This document shows positions 25,863 to 33,162 of a DNA stretch of 64,000 nt, piece after piece. Numbering within the stretch: the first letter of the stretch is position 1; each line of letters opens with the position of its first letter. Below the pieces are notes generated by a model. The model worked only from the letters and a program-made list of their open reading frames with translations. It searched no databases and was not told the origin of the DNA. This DNA comes from Chryseobacterium aahli (GTDB lineage Bacteria > Bacteroidota > Bacteroidia > Flavobacteriales > Weeksellaceae): contig NZ_JALDNB010000001.1 of the NCBI RefSeq assembly GCF_022699665.1, positions 62,001-126,000 on the forward strand, given 5' to 3'. A program made the position numbers and the translations under genes.

Positions 25863-27209
25863 ATGAAAGTTGGTTTAAAATGGAAAGTTTCATTTATAAT
25901 AATTTCTTTGGTAGCCATTGGCGGACTTTTTTGGAAGCCCAGCGTTGATTTTCCAAACACCGGAGATTTTTTAGGCGAAGAAAATATTGTCGGTTCAGAT
26001 GTAGCGTGGATTTTGGCTGCAGCCGGACTCGTTCTTCTCATGACTCCCGGACTGTCCTTCTTCTACGGTGGAATGGTCGGCAAAAAGAACATGATTTCTA
26101 CCATGCTGCAAAGTTTTATTGCTTTAGGAGTTATTTCTATTTTATGGATTGTGGTTGGTTTTTCTCTGTCTTTCGGAGATTCTATCGGTTTTGAAATCAA
26201 TGGTGAGCATTATGGGATTATCGGAAACCCTTTTACCTATCCATTTTTTAATCATGTGAGTGTTTATCCTCACAAAACGATGGCTTCCACGATTCCTTTC
26301 ATCTTATTTGCATTGTTTCAGATGAAATTTGCAGTGATCACACCAGCTTTGATTACGGGTTCATTTGCTGAAAGAGTTCGGTTTATTTCGTATCTGGTTT
26401 TTATGGTTTTGTTTAGTCTTTTTATCTATACGCCACTCTGCCATATGGTTTGGCATCCTGAAGGCCTTTTAAATAAATTTTTCGGAGTTAAAGATTTTGC
26501 AGGTGGAACCGTAGTTCACATGAGTGCAGGTTTTGCTGCTTTGGCGGGTGCTATCGTTTTAGGGCGAAGAAAAACCCCGCATCATGAGCCTTCAAATATT
26601 CCATATGTCATTTTAGGTACAGGAATGCTTTGGTTTGGCTGGTTTGGTTTCAATGCCGGTTCGGCTTTAAGTGCCAACGCAACGGCAGCAATAGCTTTCG
26701 GAACGACAACCATTGCTTCAGCTTCCGCAATGATGACATGGATCTTCTTTGACAGAATCAACGGAAGGAAAGTTTCTGCGTTGGGAGCTTGTATCGGTGC
26801 TGTTGTGGGTTTGGTGGCCATCACTCCTGCGTGCGGTTTTGTTTCCATTCAAGAAAGTCTTTTTATAGGATTTGCGGCTGCGATCGTTTCTAATCTCATG
26901 ATGAATTGGAAAGCATTAAAGAAAATCGACGATACTTTAGACGTTTTTGCCTGTCATGGAGTAGGAGGAATTATGGGAATGATTTTGACTGCAATCTTTG
27001 CCCACGGTGAAAATGCAAGTCTTCTTCACGGCGGAATCGGAGTTTTTACCCATCACATGATTGCTTTAGTTTTGGTTTCTGTATTCACGTTTTTTGGGTC
27101 ATTACTTTTGTATAAAATCACCAACAGAATTATCACGCTCAGAGTTTCTGAGGAGTCAGAAAATATAGGATTGGATATGTCTCAGCATGAAGAAAGCCTG
27201 AAATGGTAG
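25863..27209 (+). CDS. amt: ammonium transporter (Amt/Rh family)
   Basis: Amt moves ammonium across the inner membrane. The 448-residue protein has an N-terminal hydrophobic segment, then about eleven transmembrane helices. Family blocks are LMTPGLSFFYGGMVGKKN, ITGSFAERVRF, GTVVHMSAGFAALAGAIVLG (carrying the first pore His), FGWFGFNAGS, and the second His in FACHGVGGIMG. No GlnK/PII gene is adjacent, which is unusual but not rare in Bacteroidota. A -7-like box TAATTTTG lies upstream near 25775. Confidence 0.95.
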   Translation: MKVGLKWKVSFIIISLVAIGGLFWKPSVDFPNTGDFLGEENIVGSDVAWILAAAGLVLLMTPGLSFFYGGMVGKKNMISTMLQSFIALGVISILWIVVGFSLSFGDSIGFEINGEHYGIIGNPFTYPFFNHVSVYPHKTMASTIPFILFALFQMKFAVITPALITGSFAERVRFISYLVFMVLFSLFIYTPLCHMVWHPEGLLNKFFGVKDFAGGTVVHMSAGFAALAGAIVLGRRKTPHHEPSNIPYVILGTGMLWFGWFGFNAGSALSANATAAIAFGTTTIASASAMMTWIFFDRINGRKVSALGACIGAVVGLVAITPACGFVSIQESLFIGFAAAIVSNLMMNWKALKKIDDTLDVFACHGVGGIMGMILTAIFAHGENASLLHGGIGVFTHHMIALVLVSVFTFFGSLLLYKITNRIITLRVSEESENIGLDMSQHEESLKW

Positions 27210-27238
27210 TTTAGTTTTAATTATAGTGATTTTTATTA

Positions 27239-27345
27239 GGGCAGCTTTATCCGCCTGTAATTTATCCTGAGCTTGTCGAAGGGCTCCCGCTTTTTTGCCT
27301 CCGCCTCGCTCCGGCAAAAAGAGCTCCGTTCAAGTCGGGCTGCGT
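27239..27345. repeat. structured dispersed repeat (GGGCAGC...GGGCTGC type)
   Basis: The segment begins GGGCAGCTTTATCCGCC and ends GTTCAAGTCGGGCTGC; outer GCAGC and GCTGC can pair. Inside are CCTGAGCTTGTCGAAGGG and a hairpin of TTTTTGCC and GGCAAAAA. It is much more GC-rich than its surroundings. From memory, elements of this kind recur between genes in Chryseobacterium-like genomes. No open frame crosses it. Confidence 0.65.
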
Positions 27346-27449
27346 AGTCTGTGCAGAGTTCAAGAGATGTTTATAAAATGGGAAATTTGTTTGTTTTAGA
27401 TTTAGTGATAAACCATTTCTGACATTTCATTTCTTTAGAATTTATCGTG

Positions 27450-27457
27450 TATATTTG
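27450..27457 (+). promoter_or_regulatory. sdaA -7 box
   Basis: TATATTTG, perfect to consensus, is 26 nt before the sdaA start. No -33 match was found. Confidence 0.6.
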
Positions 27458-27482
27458 CTCTTCATGAAAATGAAAATCACGT

Positions 27483-28901
27483 ATGGAATCTATATCGGTT
27501 TTTGAGATTATAAAAGTAGGAATTGGGCCTTCCAGTTCACACACAATGGGCCCTTGGAATGCTGCTTCGGCATTTATCAGAATTATAAAAAGAGAACGGT
27601 CAATCGCTGAGGTGAAAGAAGTCTTTCTGGAATTCTTCGGTTCACTGGCAAAAACGGGAATAGGTCACGGCACAGATATCGCCGGAATGTTGGGTTTAAA
27701 TGGTGAAGATTTTAAAACTATCAATACTTCAAAGATTGACGAAATCGTTCATCATATCAAAACGTCTGAGATTCTTAATTTAGGTGGAGAAAAAGAAATT
27801 CCTTTTGTTTACGGGCATCATTTGGTGCTTAATATGTCTAAATCTTTAGACTTTCATCCCAACGGAATGATTTTTAAAGCTGTCTTTGAAGACGGCACAG
27901 AGCTCGTTCAGGACTTTTATTCTGTAGGTGGTGGATTTATCGCTAGTCAGGAAAAAAACTCGATTGAGAAACAGTGTGTTCGTACAATTTATCCTTGTCA
28001 TCACGGTTCAGATATCGTAAAATATTGTGAAAAATTAGGTTTTGATAAAATGTCAGATCTTATTTTAATCAACGAAGAAAGCTGGAGAACGCAGGAAGAG
28101 ACAAGATCTGAAGCTCTGAATATATGGGAAAATATCAAAGAATGTATTTATAAAGGGGTCAATAAAGAAGGCATTTTGCCGGGCGGACTCAATGTTACCC
28201 GCCGTGCGGCCGGAATGAACCGAAAATTATTGGGCGAACAGATTTACAAAAATAAAGATGAATGGTTTCAGCAAGTTGTTGACGCCGAAGAAAACTTTAC
28301 CAATATCAATAAATGGATCGCGTGTTTTGCGTTAGCAGTGAATGAAGAGAACGCAAGTTTCGGACGTATCATTACTGCGCCAACCAATGGAGCAAGTGGA
28401 GTGATTCCGGCAGTTTTAATGTATGCGCAGGCTTTTACACCTTACACGAGTGACGATGACATTGCGAGATTTTTATTGGTCGCAGGAGAAATCGGAACTT
28501 TATTTAAGAAAAACGCAACTATTTCTGCAGCGATGGGAGGCTGTCAGGCAGAAATAGGGGTGTCATCAGCGATGGCTGCGGCAGGTTTAACCGAAATATT
28601 AGGCGGAAGCGTAGGTCAGGTATTGATGGCAGCAGAAATTGCGATGGAACATCATTTAGGATTGACGTGTGATCCGATTAAAGGTTTGGTACAGATTCCT
28701 TGTATTGAAAGAAATACGATGGGTGCAATAAAAGCAATTACTGCAGCGAATATTGCTCTTGAAAGTGATCCTACAAAAGCGAAGGTGAGTTTGGATCAGG
28801 TGATTCAGACGATGTGGGAAACAGCGTTGTCGATGAACGATCGTTTCAAAGAAACTTCTGAGGGTGGTTTAGCTATTGCCGTGAATGTACCGGAATGTTA
28901 A
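27483..28901 (+). CDS. sdaA: L-serine ammonia-lyase (single-chain, iron-sulfur)
   Basis: The enzyme converts L-serine to pyruvate and ammonia with a 4Fe-4S cluster. The 472-residue protein joins the beta domain (N-terminal; [14 protein letters not shown]) and the alpha domain (from about 200; [29 protein letters not shown]). The cluster cysteines are likely those in [16 protein letters not shown] and IPCIERN. The single-chain form matches the Gammaproteobacterial/Bacteroidota type rather than split SdaAA/SdaAB. ATG 27483 is used; two nearby upstream ATGs are out of frame. A very strong terminator follows. Confidence 0.96.
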   Translation: MESISVFEIIKVGIGPSSSHTMGPWNAASAFIRIIKRERSIAEVKEVFLEFFGSLAKTGIGHGTDIAGMLGLNGEDFKTINTSKIDEIVHHIKTSEILNLGGEKEIPFVYGHHLVLNMSKSLDFHPNGMIFKAVFEDGTELVQDFYSVGGGFIASQEKNSIEKQCVRTIYPCHHGSDIVKYCEKLGFDKMSDLILINEESWRTQEETRSEALNIWENIKECIYKGVNKEGILPGGLNVTRRAAGMNRKLLGEQIYKNKDEWFQQVVDAEENFTNINKWIACFALAVNEENASFGRIITAPTNGASGVIPAVLMYAQAFTPYTSDDDIARFLLVAGEIGTLFKKNATISAAMGGCQAEIGVSSAMAAAGLTEILGGSVGQVLMAAEIAMEHHLGLTCDPIKGLVQIPCIERNTMGAIKAITAANIALESDPTKAKVSLDQVIQTMWETALSMNDRFKETSEGGLAIAVNVPEC

Positions 28902-28971
28902 AATAAGATACAACAGGGCTTAATTTAAAAACGTTCTGACGTTTTGCTTAAAACCTCAGGACGTTTTTAGT

Positions 28972-29011
28972 AAAAGATGCCGACGTTTCATTGAAAACGT
29001 CGGCATCTTTT
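28972..29011. terminator. strong bidirectional terminator
   Basis: A 17-bp perfect stem (AAAAGATGCCGACGTTT and its complement) with a CATTG loop is flanked by T-runs on both strands. It separates convergent sdaA and the serine hydrolase. A second, weaker hairpin with ACGTT words lies at about 28928-28967. Confidence 0.93.
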
Positions 29012-29023
29012 TTATTTGGCTGT

Positions 29024-30664
29024 TTATTTCTTATCAAAAACAAGTGTATTCCCGTTCTGGATAAGGCTTAATTGTTTGTTTTCCGGAGAGAAAATAATTT
29101 CTACACCAGCATTATCATATTTAAATTTATTTCCTTCCACATATTCTAAAGGAAATGACGGTTGATCAGTTAATTGGGCAAAAAGGATTTCTTCTTTTAT
29201 GAAGATTTTAAAGTCCAACTTAGTCTCTTTTGAATAATAATTACCCTCATATTTTTGTAATTCTTTTTCAGAGGCTTTTTTCAGCTCTGTAAATTTTGGA
29301 TATTCATATTCCTGATCATAAATAAGGCTTACAATTCCTAAAAATATCTTTCCGTGTGATAATTTTTCACCGTTAATAACTGTTGCTATAGAATAGTTTT
29401 CAGTCGGACTGTAAGAAACAAGTGTGTGGGTTCCGGCAGTATCACCACCATGTCCATAAGAAACTTTGTTATAAAACGGCGCTTTCATTATACCTAACCC
29501 AAATGGTTTTTCACCTTTCGGAAGCATTCTGTCTAATGTTTCTTTTTTTACAAATTTATAATCGAATAAAGCATTAATGAATAAGCTCAAATCATGGGTT
29601 GTAGAAGTAATGTCTCCCAAACCAATACAGTTACGGAAATCAAAATCTTCTACCTCCATCCATTTTCCGGTGGTGCTTTCGTACGATTTGAAGATGTTTT
29701 TTTGATTATCTAAAACTGAAAAAGTGTTTTTCATATTGGCTTTACTGGTGATATTTTCTTTCAATAAAACATTGTAAGGTTTCTTAGAAACATCCTCTAG
29801 AATTCTGCTTAATAGATAGTAACCCGAATTTGAGTATCTTTCTTTCTCTCCCGGTTGAAACTCAACTCCGTGTTTTCTTATCGTGTCAAGAATTGCTTTG
29901 TCACCAACAGATTTTCCAAATAACCATGAGCTGACATAATCTCCCAATCCGCTTGTATGGTTCATGATGTGTTCTAAAGTAATTTTATTGGCATTGGGAG
30001 CGTCAGGATAATACTTTGACAGTTTATCATTAAGATTTAGTTTTCCTTTTTCTTCCAATTGCATCAGCATAATTGCAGTAAAAAGTTTACTGACTGAGCC
30101 AATTTGGTAACCTGTATTAGAATCCCATTTTACATTAGGTAATTGGTCTTGTCCGAAGTTTTTCTGATAGATTTCTTTTCCGTCTTTGAAGAGAGTGATG
30201 CTCCCGATTCCTTGTTTATTTTGGGTAATGTAGTTCAAAAAATCATCAATTTTAGCCGTATTAATTTCAGCTTTTTTGATGTCTTTTGATATTAAAACTT
30301 TTGCTATAGGTTTTTCTTTGCCATCATCTTTGTAAAAATTGAGAGGAAAAGATTTTGAATTTTGCGAAAAAGTTCCCTCAAAATGGTCTGCTTTAAATTG
30401 TCCTTTATAAGATGCATTAAGCGCTTTCATTTCAAAAACCAATTCATTATTGATGAATTCAGTTTTATCAACGTTAATGATTTGATTGCCCTGCTTTGGG
30501 CTTTTCGCTGTTGAAACGTAGCTGTTATTCTCTTTCGTAACGTCGAGAATTAATGGGAGAGTCATCCCACCAAGATCAAGTTCTCCTTTCCATGAGCCTG
30601 TAATTTCCTGGCCGTAAAAATTCTGTGCTAATAAAATCAGCACGAGTAATAGTTTGGTTTTCAT
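29024..30664 (-). CDS. serine hydrolase (beta-lactamase / PBP-like)
   Basis: A signal peptide (MKTKLLLVLILLAQNFYGQ) is followed by a small beta domain (about 25-110), then a class C beta-lactamase-like domain. It shows the active-site SVSKLFTA (SxxK, Ser near 192), YSNSGYYLL (YxN) and a GHGGDTAGTH motif in place of KTG. A C-terminal beta domain follows (from about 460). The protein is periplasmic, and the substrate cannot be told; peptidases and esterases share this fold. It ends a four-gene operon headed by the DUF2089 gene. Confidence 0.9.
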   Translation of the reverse strand: MKTKLLLVLILLAQNFYGQEITGSWKGELDLGGMTLPLILDVTKENNSYVSTAKSPKQGNQIINVDKTEFINNELVFEMKALNASYKGQFKADHFEGTFSQNSKSFPLNFYKDDGKEKPIAKVLISKDIKKAEINTAKIDDFLNYITQNKQGIGSITLFKDGKEIYQKNFGQDQLPNVKWDSNTGYQIGSVSKLFTAIMLMQLEEKGKLNLNDKLSKYYPDAPNANKITLEHIMNHTSGLGDYVSSWLFGKSVGDKAILDTIRKHGVEFQPGEKERYSNSGYYLLSRILEDVSKKPYNVLLKENITSKANMKNTFSVLDNQKNIFKSYESTTGKWMEVEDFDFRNCIGLGDITSTTHDLSLFINALFDYKFVKKETLDRMLPKGEKPFGLGIMKAPFYNKVSYGHGGDTAGTHTLVSYSPTENYSIATVINGEKLSHGKIFLGIVSLIYDQEYEYPKFTELKKASEKELQKYEGNYYSKETKLDFKIFIKEEILFAQLTDQPSFPLEYVEGNKFKYDNAGVEIIFSPENKQLSLIQNGNTLVFDKK

Positions 30665-30676
30665 TGAATTAAATGT

Positions 30677-31249
30677 TTAGTTGTTAAGTGTTTGGCATAT
30701 CATTACAGTAACAAATGTTACGATGCAGAATATTACTGTATGTTGCCATTTTTTAATATTTGTTGCTGTTTTAAATCCGTTGTAGAAAATTGCTATACTG
30801 TATATCAGGCAACCTACATTTGCTATTGTATATAAAATCATAACCAAAAAATCTACAAAAGGAAACACTTCGGTTGGCTGCTGTTGATAGTTGGCCACAT
30901 TTTCTATTGTATTTTTCACAAAATTAATTCCCTCAAAAGGTATAAGAATGATAAGAGGAATCTGCGAAATAAGAACGGCATTTGCGATGTCAATTATTCT
31001 TGTTTTACGGTAAAAAACTTTGCCAAGTAGAAACAGAACAGTGATCATTACTGCAAAACTTATAAAAGTAGGGAGAATTAAATCATATAAATTATTTGTC
31101 GTAAACGGTGCGATTCTGTATATGCTTATAAAACATGTGTTCGTCCAAAAGCAAAGCGGGATCGTAAGTAGGAAGAAAATAATACCGATAATAAATAAAG
31201 CCTTGTCATCGAACTTTTCAAAAGGATTAAAAATAGTTTTCCAGGTCAT
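30677..31249 (-). CDS. Yip1-like membrane protein (190 aa)
   Basis: The protein starts MTWKTIFNPFEKFDDKALFI, a soluble segment, and then has five or six hydrophobic helices. Its arrangement (short cytoplasmic head with an NPF-type motif, then a compact bundle) resembles the Yip1-domain family. Function unknown. It lies 12 bp upstream of the serine hydrolase and 3 bp downstream of the 134-aa gene, within one operon. Confidence 0.75.
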   Translation of the reverse strand: MTWKTIFNPFEKFDDKALFIIGIIFFLLTIPLCFWTNTCFISIYRIAPFTTNNLYDLILPTFISFAVMITVLFLLGKVFYRKTRIIDIANAVLISQIPLIILIPFEGINFVKNTIENVANYQQQPTEVFPFVDFLVMILYTIANVGCLIYSIAIFYNGFKTATNIKKWQHTVIFCIVTFVTVMICQTLNN

Positions 31250-31252
31250 GTT

Positions 31253-31657
31253 TTATTTTTTTACAATAATGTTGGGATTTATTTTAAGCAAATCATTTTC
31301 AAAATCACTGAAGTTTTTAGGAGATATAATGATGCTTCCATTTGTGAAATAAATTTCTACTCTCCCGATAATACTGGGAGCCGGCGAAGAAATCATATTT
31401 CCGGTTTTTTCTATTTTGTAAATATCATTTACCTTGATTTTTGTGGTTCCGAAAATTGAATTTTTCACATACAAAAACTCAGCATCAATCTTATACCGAA
31501 TGGTCAGCATCAATAATAGTATCGCTACGAAAATCGCACATGGCACTAATACAATTTCCCAATTTCCATTTTTCACATCCAGAGAAATCGGCAACAAAAT
31601 AATCAGAAAAATAGGAAGCATCAATTCCCAACCAATTCTTGCAGGTATATTTTTCAT
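31253..31657 (-). CDS. PH-like membrane protein (134 aa)
   Basis: Two hydrophobic segments (LPIFLIILLPISL and VLVPCAIFVAILLLMLTIRY) are followed by a soluble beta-rich domain of about 75 residues. That domain (AEFLYVKNSIFGTTKIKVNDIYKIEKT, then VEIYFTNGSIIISP) reads like a bacterial PH domain of the kind attached to membrane anchors. Role unknown. It is the second gene of the DUF2089 operon, with 16 bp before it and 3 bp after it. Confidence 0.75.
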   Translation of the reverse strand: MKNIPARIGWELMLPIFLIILLPISLDVKNGNWEIVLVPCAIFVAILLLMLTIRYKIDAEFLYVKNSIFGTTKIKVNDIYKIEKTGNMISSPAPSIIGRVEIYFTNGSIIISPKNFSDFENDLLKINPNIIVKK

Positions 31658-31673
31658 AGATAGATTTTTATTA

Positions 31674-31940
31674 TTAACCGTTTAATCTTTTTATTTTTTC
31701 AATCAAATCATCCATTTTGTTTCTCATGGTCGGATAGGAGAGTTCAGCTTGTTTTGCCATTTCCTTGATACTTCCGCTGGAAAGAAAAAAATTGAGAATA
31801 AAATCCTGCTCGTCCCGTGCCAATTTCAGAAGTACCGGAAGCTCGTAATTTCCGTTGACTTCAGTTTTGCAGTCAGGGCATTTCATCTGACTTACCTGAA
31901 GTGTGTGATCGCAACTCGGACAAATAATGGGTAACTTCAT
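31674..31940 (-). CDS. DUF2089 family zinc-ribbon/HTH protein
   Basis: The 88-residue protein has an N-terminal zinc ribbon with Cys7-x2-Cys10 and Cys21-x2-Cys24, and a helix-turn-helix-like C-terminus (SSGSIKEMAKQAELSYPTMRNKMDDLIEKI). This is the DUF2089 pattern. The fold suggests a small DNA-binding regulator. It heads the operon with the two membrane proteins and the serine hydrolase, and a pair of 16-bp direct repeats stands in its promoter. Autoregulation is a reasonable guess. Confidence 0.9.
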   Translation of the reverse strand: MKLPIICPSCDHTLQVSQMKCPDCKTEVNGNYELPVLLKLARDEQDFILNFFLSSGSIKEMAKQAELSYPTMRNKMDDLIEKIKRLNG

Positions 31941-31970
31941 TGAGTTTTATTTCTGTAAAAGTAATAATAA

Positions 31971-32007
31971 TTTTAATAAAGTTAAAATATTTTTTAATAA
32001 AGTTAAA
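31971..32007 (-). promoter_or_regulatory. candidate operator: two 16-bp direct repeats 21 bp apart
   Basis: TTTTAATAAAGTTAAA occurs identically at 31971-31986 and 31992-32007. The 21-bp period is two turns of the helix, so both sites face the same side. They start 31 bp upstream of the DUF2089 start codon, over the expected promoter. This fits a regulator with HTH domain, probably DUF2089 itself. Confidence 0.6.
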
Positions 32008-32030
32008 GGTTGTTGTGAAATTTGACATGA

Positions 32031-32053
32031 AAAAAACTTCCCGAAAGAAGTTT
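32031..32053 (-). terminator. tyrA terminator
   Basis: AAACTTC and GAAGTTT arms with a TTTCGG loop are followed by TTTT on the minus strand, 22 nt after the tyrA stop. Confidence 0.8.
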
Positions 32054-32074
32054 AATTAAGATTTAAGTGAAAAT

Positions 32075-32920
32075 TTATTTATCTAAGATTCCACGTATTT
32101 TGTTTGCATTTTCTATGAGTTCACCGAGATATTCAAAGTTCTCTTTTTCCAAAGCAGATTTGAATTTTTTTAATTGAGAAATATGCTCGTTCAAAACATC
32201 CAAGACATTCTCTTTATTTTGTTTAAAGATGGGAACCCACATTTCCGGATGAGACTTTGCGAGACGAACTGTACTCGAAAAACCAGAACTTGCCAATTGA
32301 AAAATAGTTTCCTCTTCCTTTTCTTTCTCCAAAACCGTATTGGCAAGCGCATAAGAGGTGATGTGCGAAATATGTGAAATGTAAGCAGTGTGAAGATCAT
32401 GTGCTTCAGCATTCATGTAAATTAAATGCATATCTAATTTTTCAACAATGGTTTGAACCAATTTTAACGCATCTTCTGCAGAATCTTCAAGATCACAAAT
32501 TACTCCGGCTTTTCCCGAAAAACTCTCTGCAATTGCAGATTTTGGCCCGTGATTTTCCGTTCCCCACATTGGGTGGAAAGCGACAAATCTTGATCTCATT
32601 GGATGATTTTTTACCGAGTTGACAATTCCTGCTTTCGTAGAACCAACATCCATCACGGTTTGTGATTCTGAAATTATATCTAAAACCTTAGGCAGAATTT
32701 TTCTTGCCGCATCCACAGGAATCGCAATGATAATTAAATCTGAATTTTTAATTCCATATTCAAAATCTGCTTGTTCATCGATGATGTTTAAAGCCAAAGC
32801 TTCTTTTAGATTATCTTTATTGTTATCAATTCCATAGATGAAATCGACCGCTTTTTTTTCTTTTAATTTTAATGCGATTGAGCCACCAATCAATCCGACA
32901 CCAATGATACCTATTTTCAT
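32075..32920 (-). CDS. tyrA: prephenate dehydrogenase (tyrosine biosynthesis)
   Basis: TyrA oxidatively decarboxylates prephenate to 4-hydroxyphenylpyruvate, the branch to tyrosine. The 281-residue protein has the Rossmann motif GIIGVGLIGGSIALKLKEK at the start, the strand LIIIAIPVDAARKILP, VMDVGSTKAGI, and HPMWGTENHGP. The latter carries the His used for substrate contact. Length matches the single-function enzyme without chorismate mutase. Other aromatic genes are not in the window. A terminator and candidate leader peptide stand directly before it, suggesting control by tyrosine supply. Confidence 0.93.
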   Translation of the reverse strand: MKIGIIGVGLIGGSIALKLKEKKAVDFIYGIDNNKDNLKEALALNIIDEQADFEYGIKNSDLIIIAIPVDAARKILPKVLDIISESQTVMDVGSTKAGIVNSVKNHPMRSRFVAFHPMWGTENHGPKSAIAESFSGKAGVICDLEDSAEDALKLVQTIVEKLDMHLIYMNAEAHDLHTAYISHISHITSYALANTVLEKEKEEETIFQLASSGFSSTVRLAKSHPEMWVPIFKQNKENVLDVLNEHISQLKKFKSALEKENFEYLGELIENANKIRGILDK

Positions 32921-32940
32921 TTTGTTTTAATTTAAAAATA

Positions 32941-33043
32941 AAAACCCCGTCCGAGGACGAGGTTTTAAGTTATATAACAAGAATCTCTATCCCAAATCTG
33001 AGCTGAAAATTCTATAATAATATGTTCTGTTTTTGTTAATCAC
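32941..33043 (-). promoter_or_regulatory. candidate tyrosine attenuator of tyrA
   Basis: On the minus strand a GTG at 33043 opens an 18-codon frame, MINKNRTYYYRIFSSDLG, ending TAG at 32987. It has three consecutive TAT (Tyr) codons. A terminator (AAAACCTCGTCC with GGACGGGGTTTT, then TTTATTTTT) spans 32966-32941, only about 20 nt before tyrA. The segment GGATAGAG (32992-32985), which includes the stop codon, can pair with CTCGTCC of the terminator's 5' arm (one bulged A). A stalled ribosome at the Tyr codons would free this antiterminator. A -7-like TATCTTCG lies at 33055-33048, close enough to make a very short leader before the GTG. Confidence 0.62.
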
Positions 33044-33081
33044 AAAGCGAAGATAGTAATTTTTTGTTTCTTTGAAATAAA

Positions 33082-33109
33082 AAAGACCAAACTTTTGGGT
33101 TTGATCTTT
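33082..33109 (-). terminator. terminator of the antiporter gene
   Basis: An 11-bp stem (AAAGATCAAAC/GTTTGGTCTTT, one G-U on the RNA) with a CCAAAA loop is followed by TTTATTTC. It separates the antiporter from the tyrA leader. Confidence 0.82.
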
Positions 33110-33162
33110 AAAAAATTTAATCGTTTAATGTATGAGTACTAATTGATGATTAGTTAAAAATA

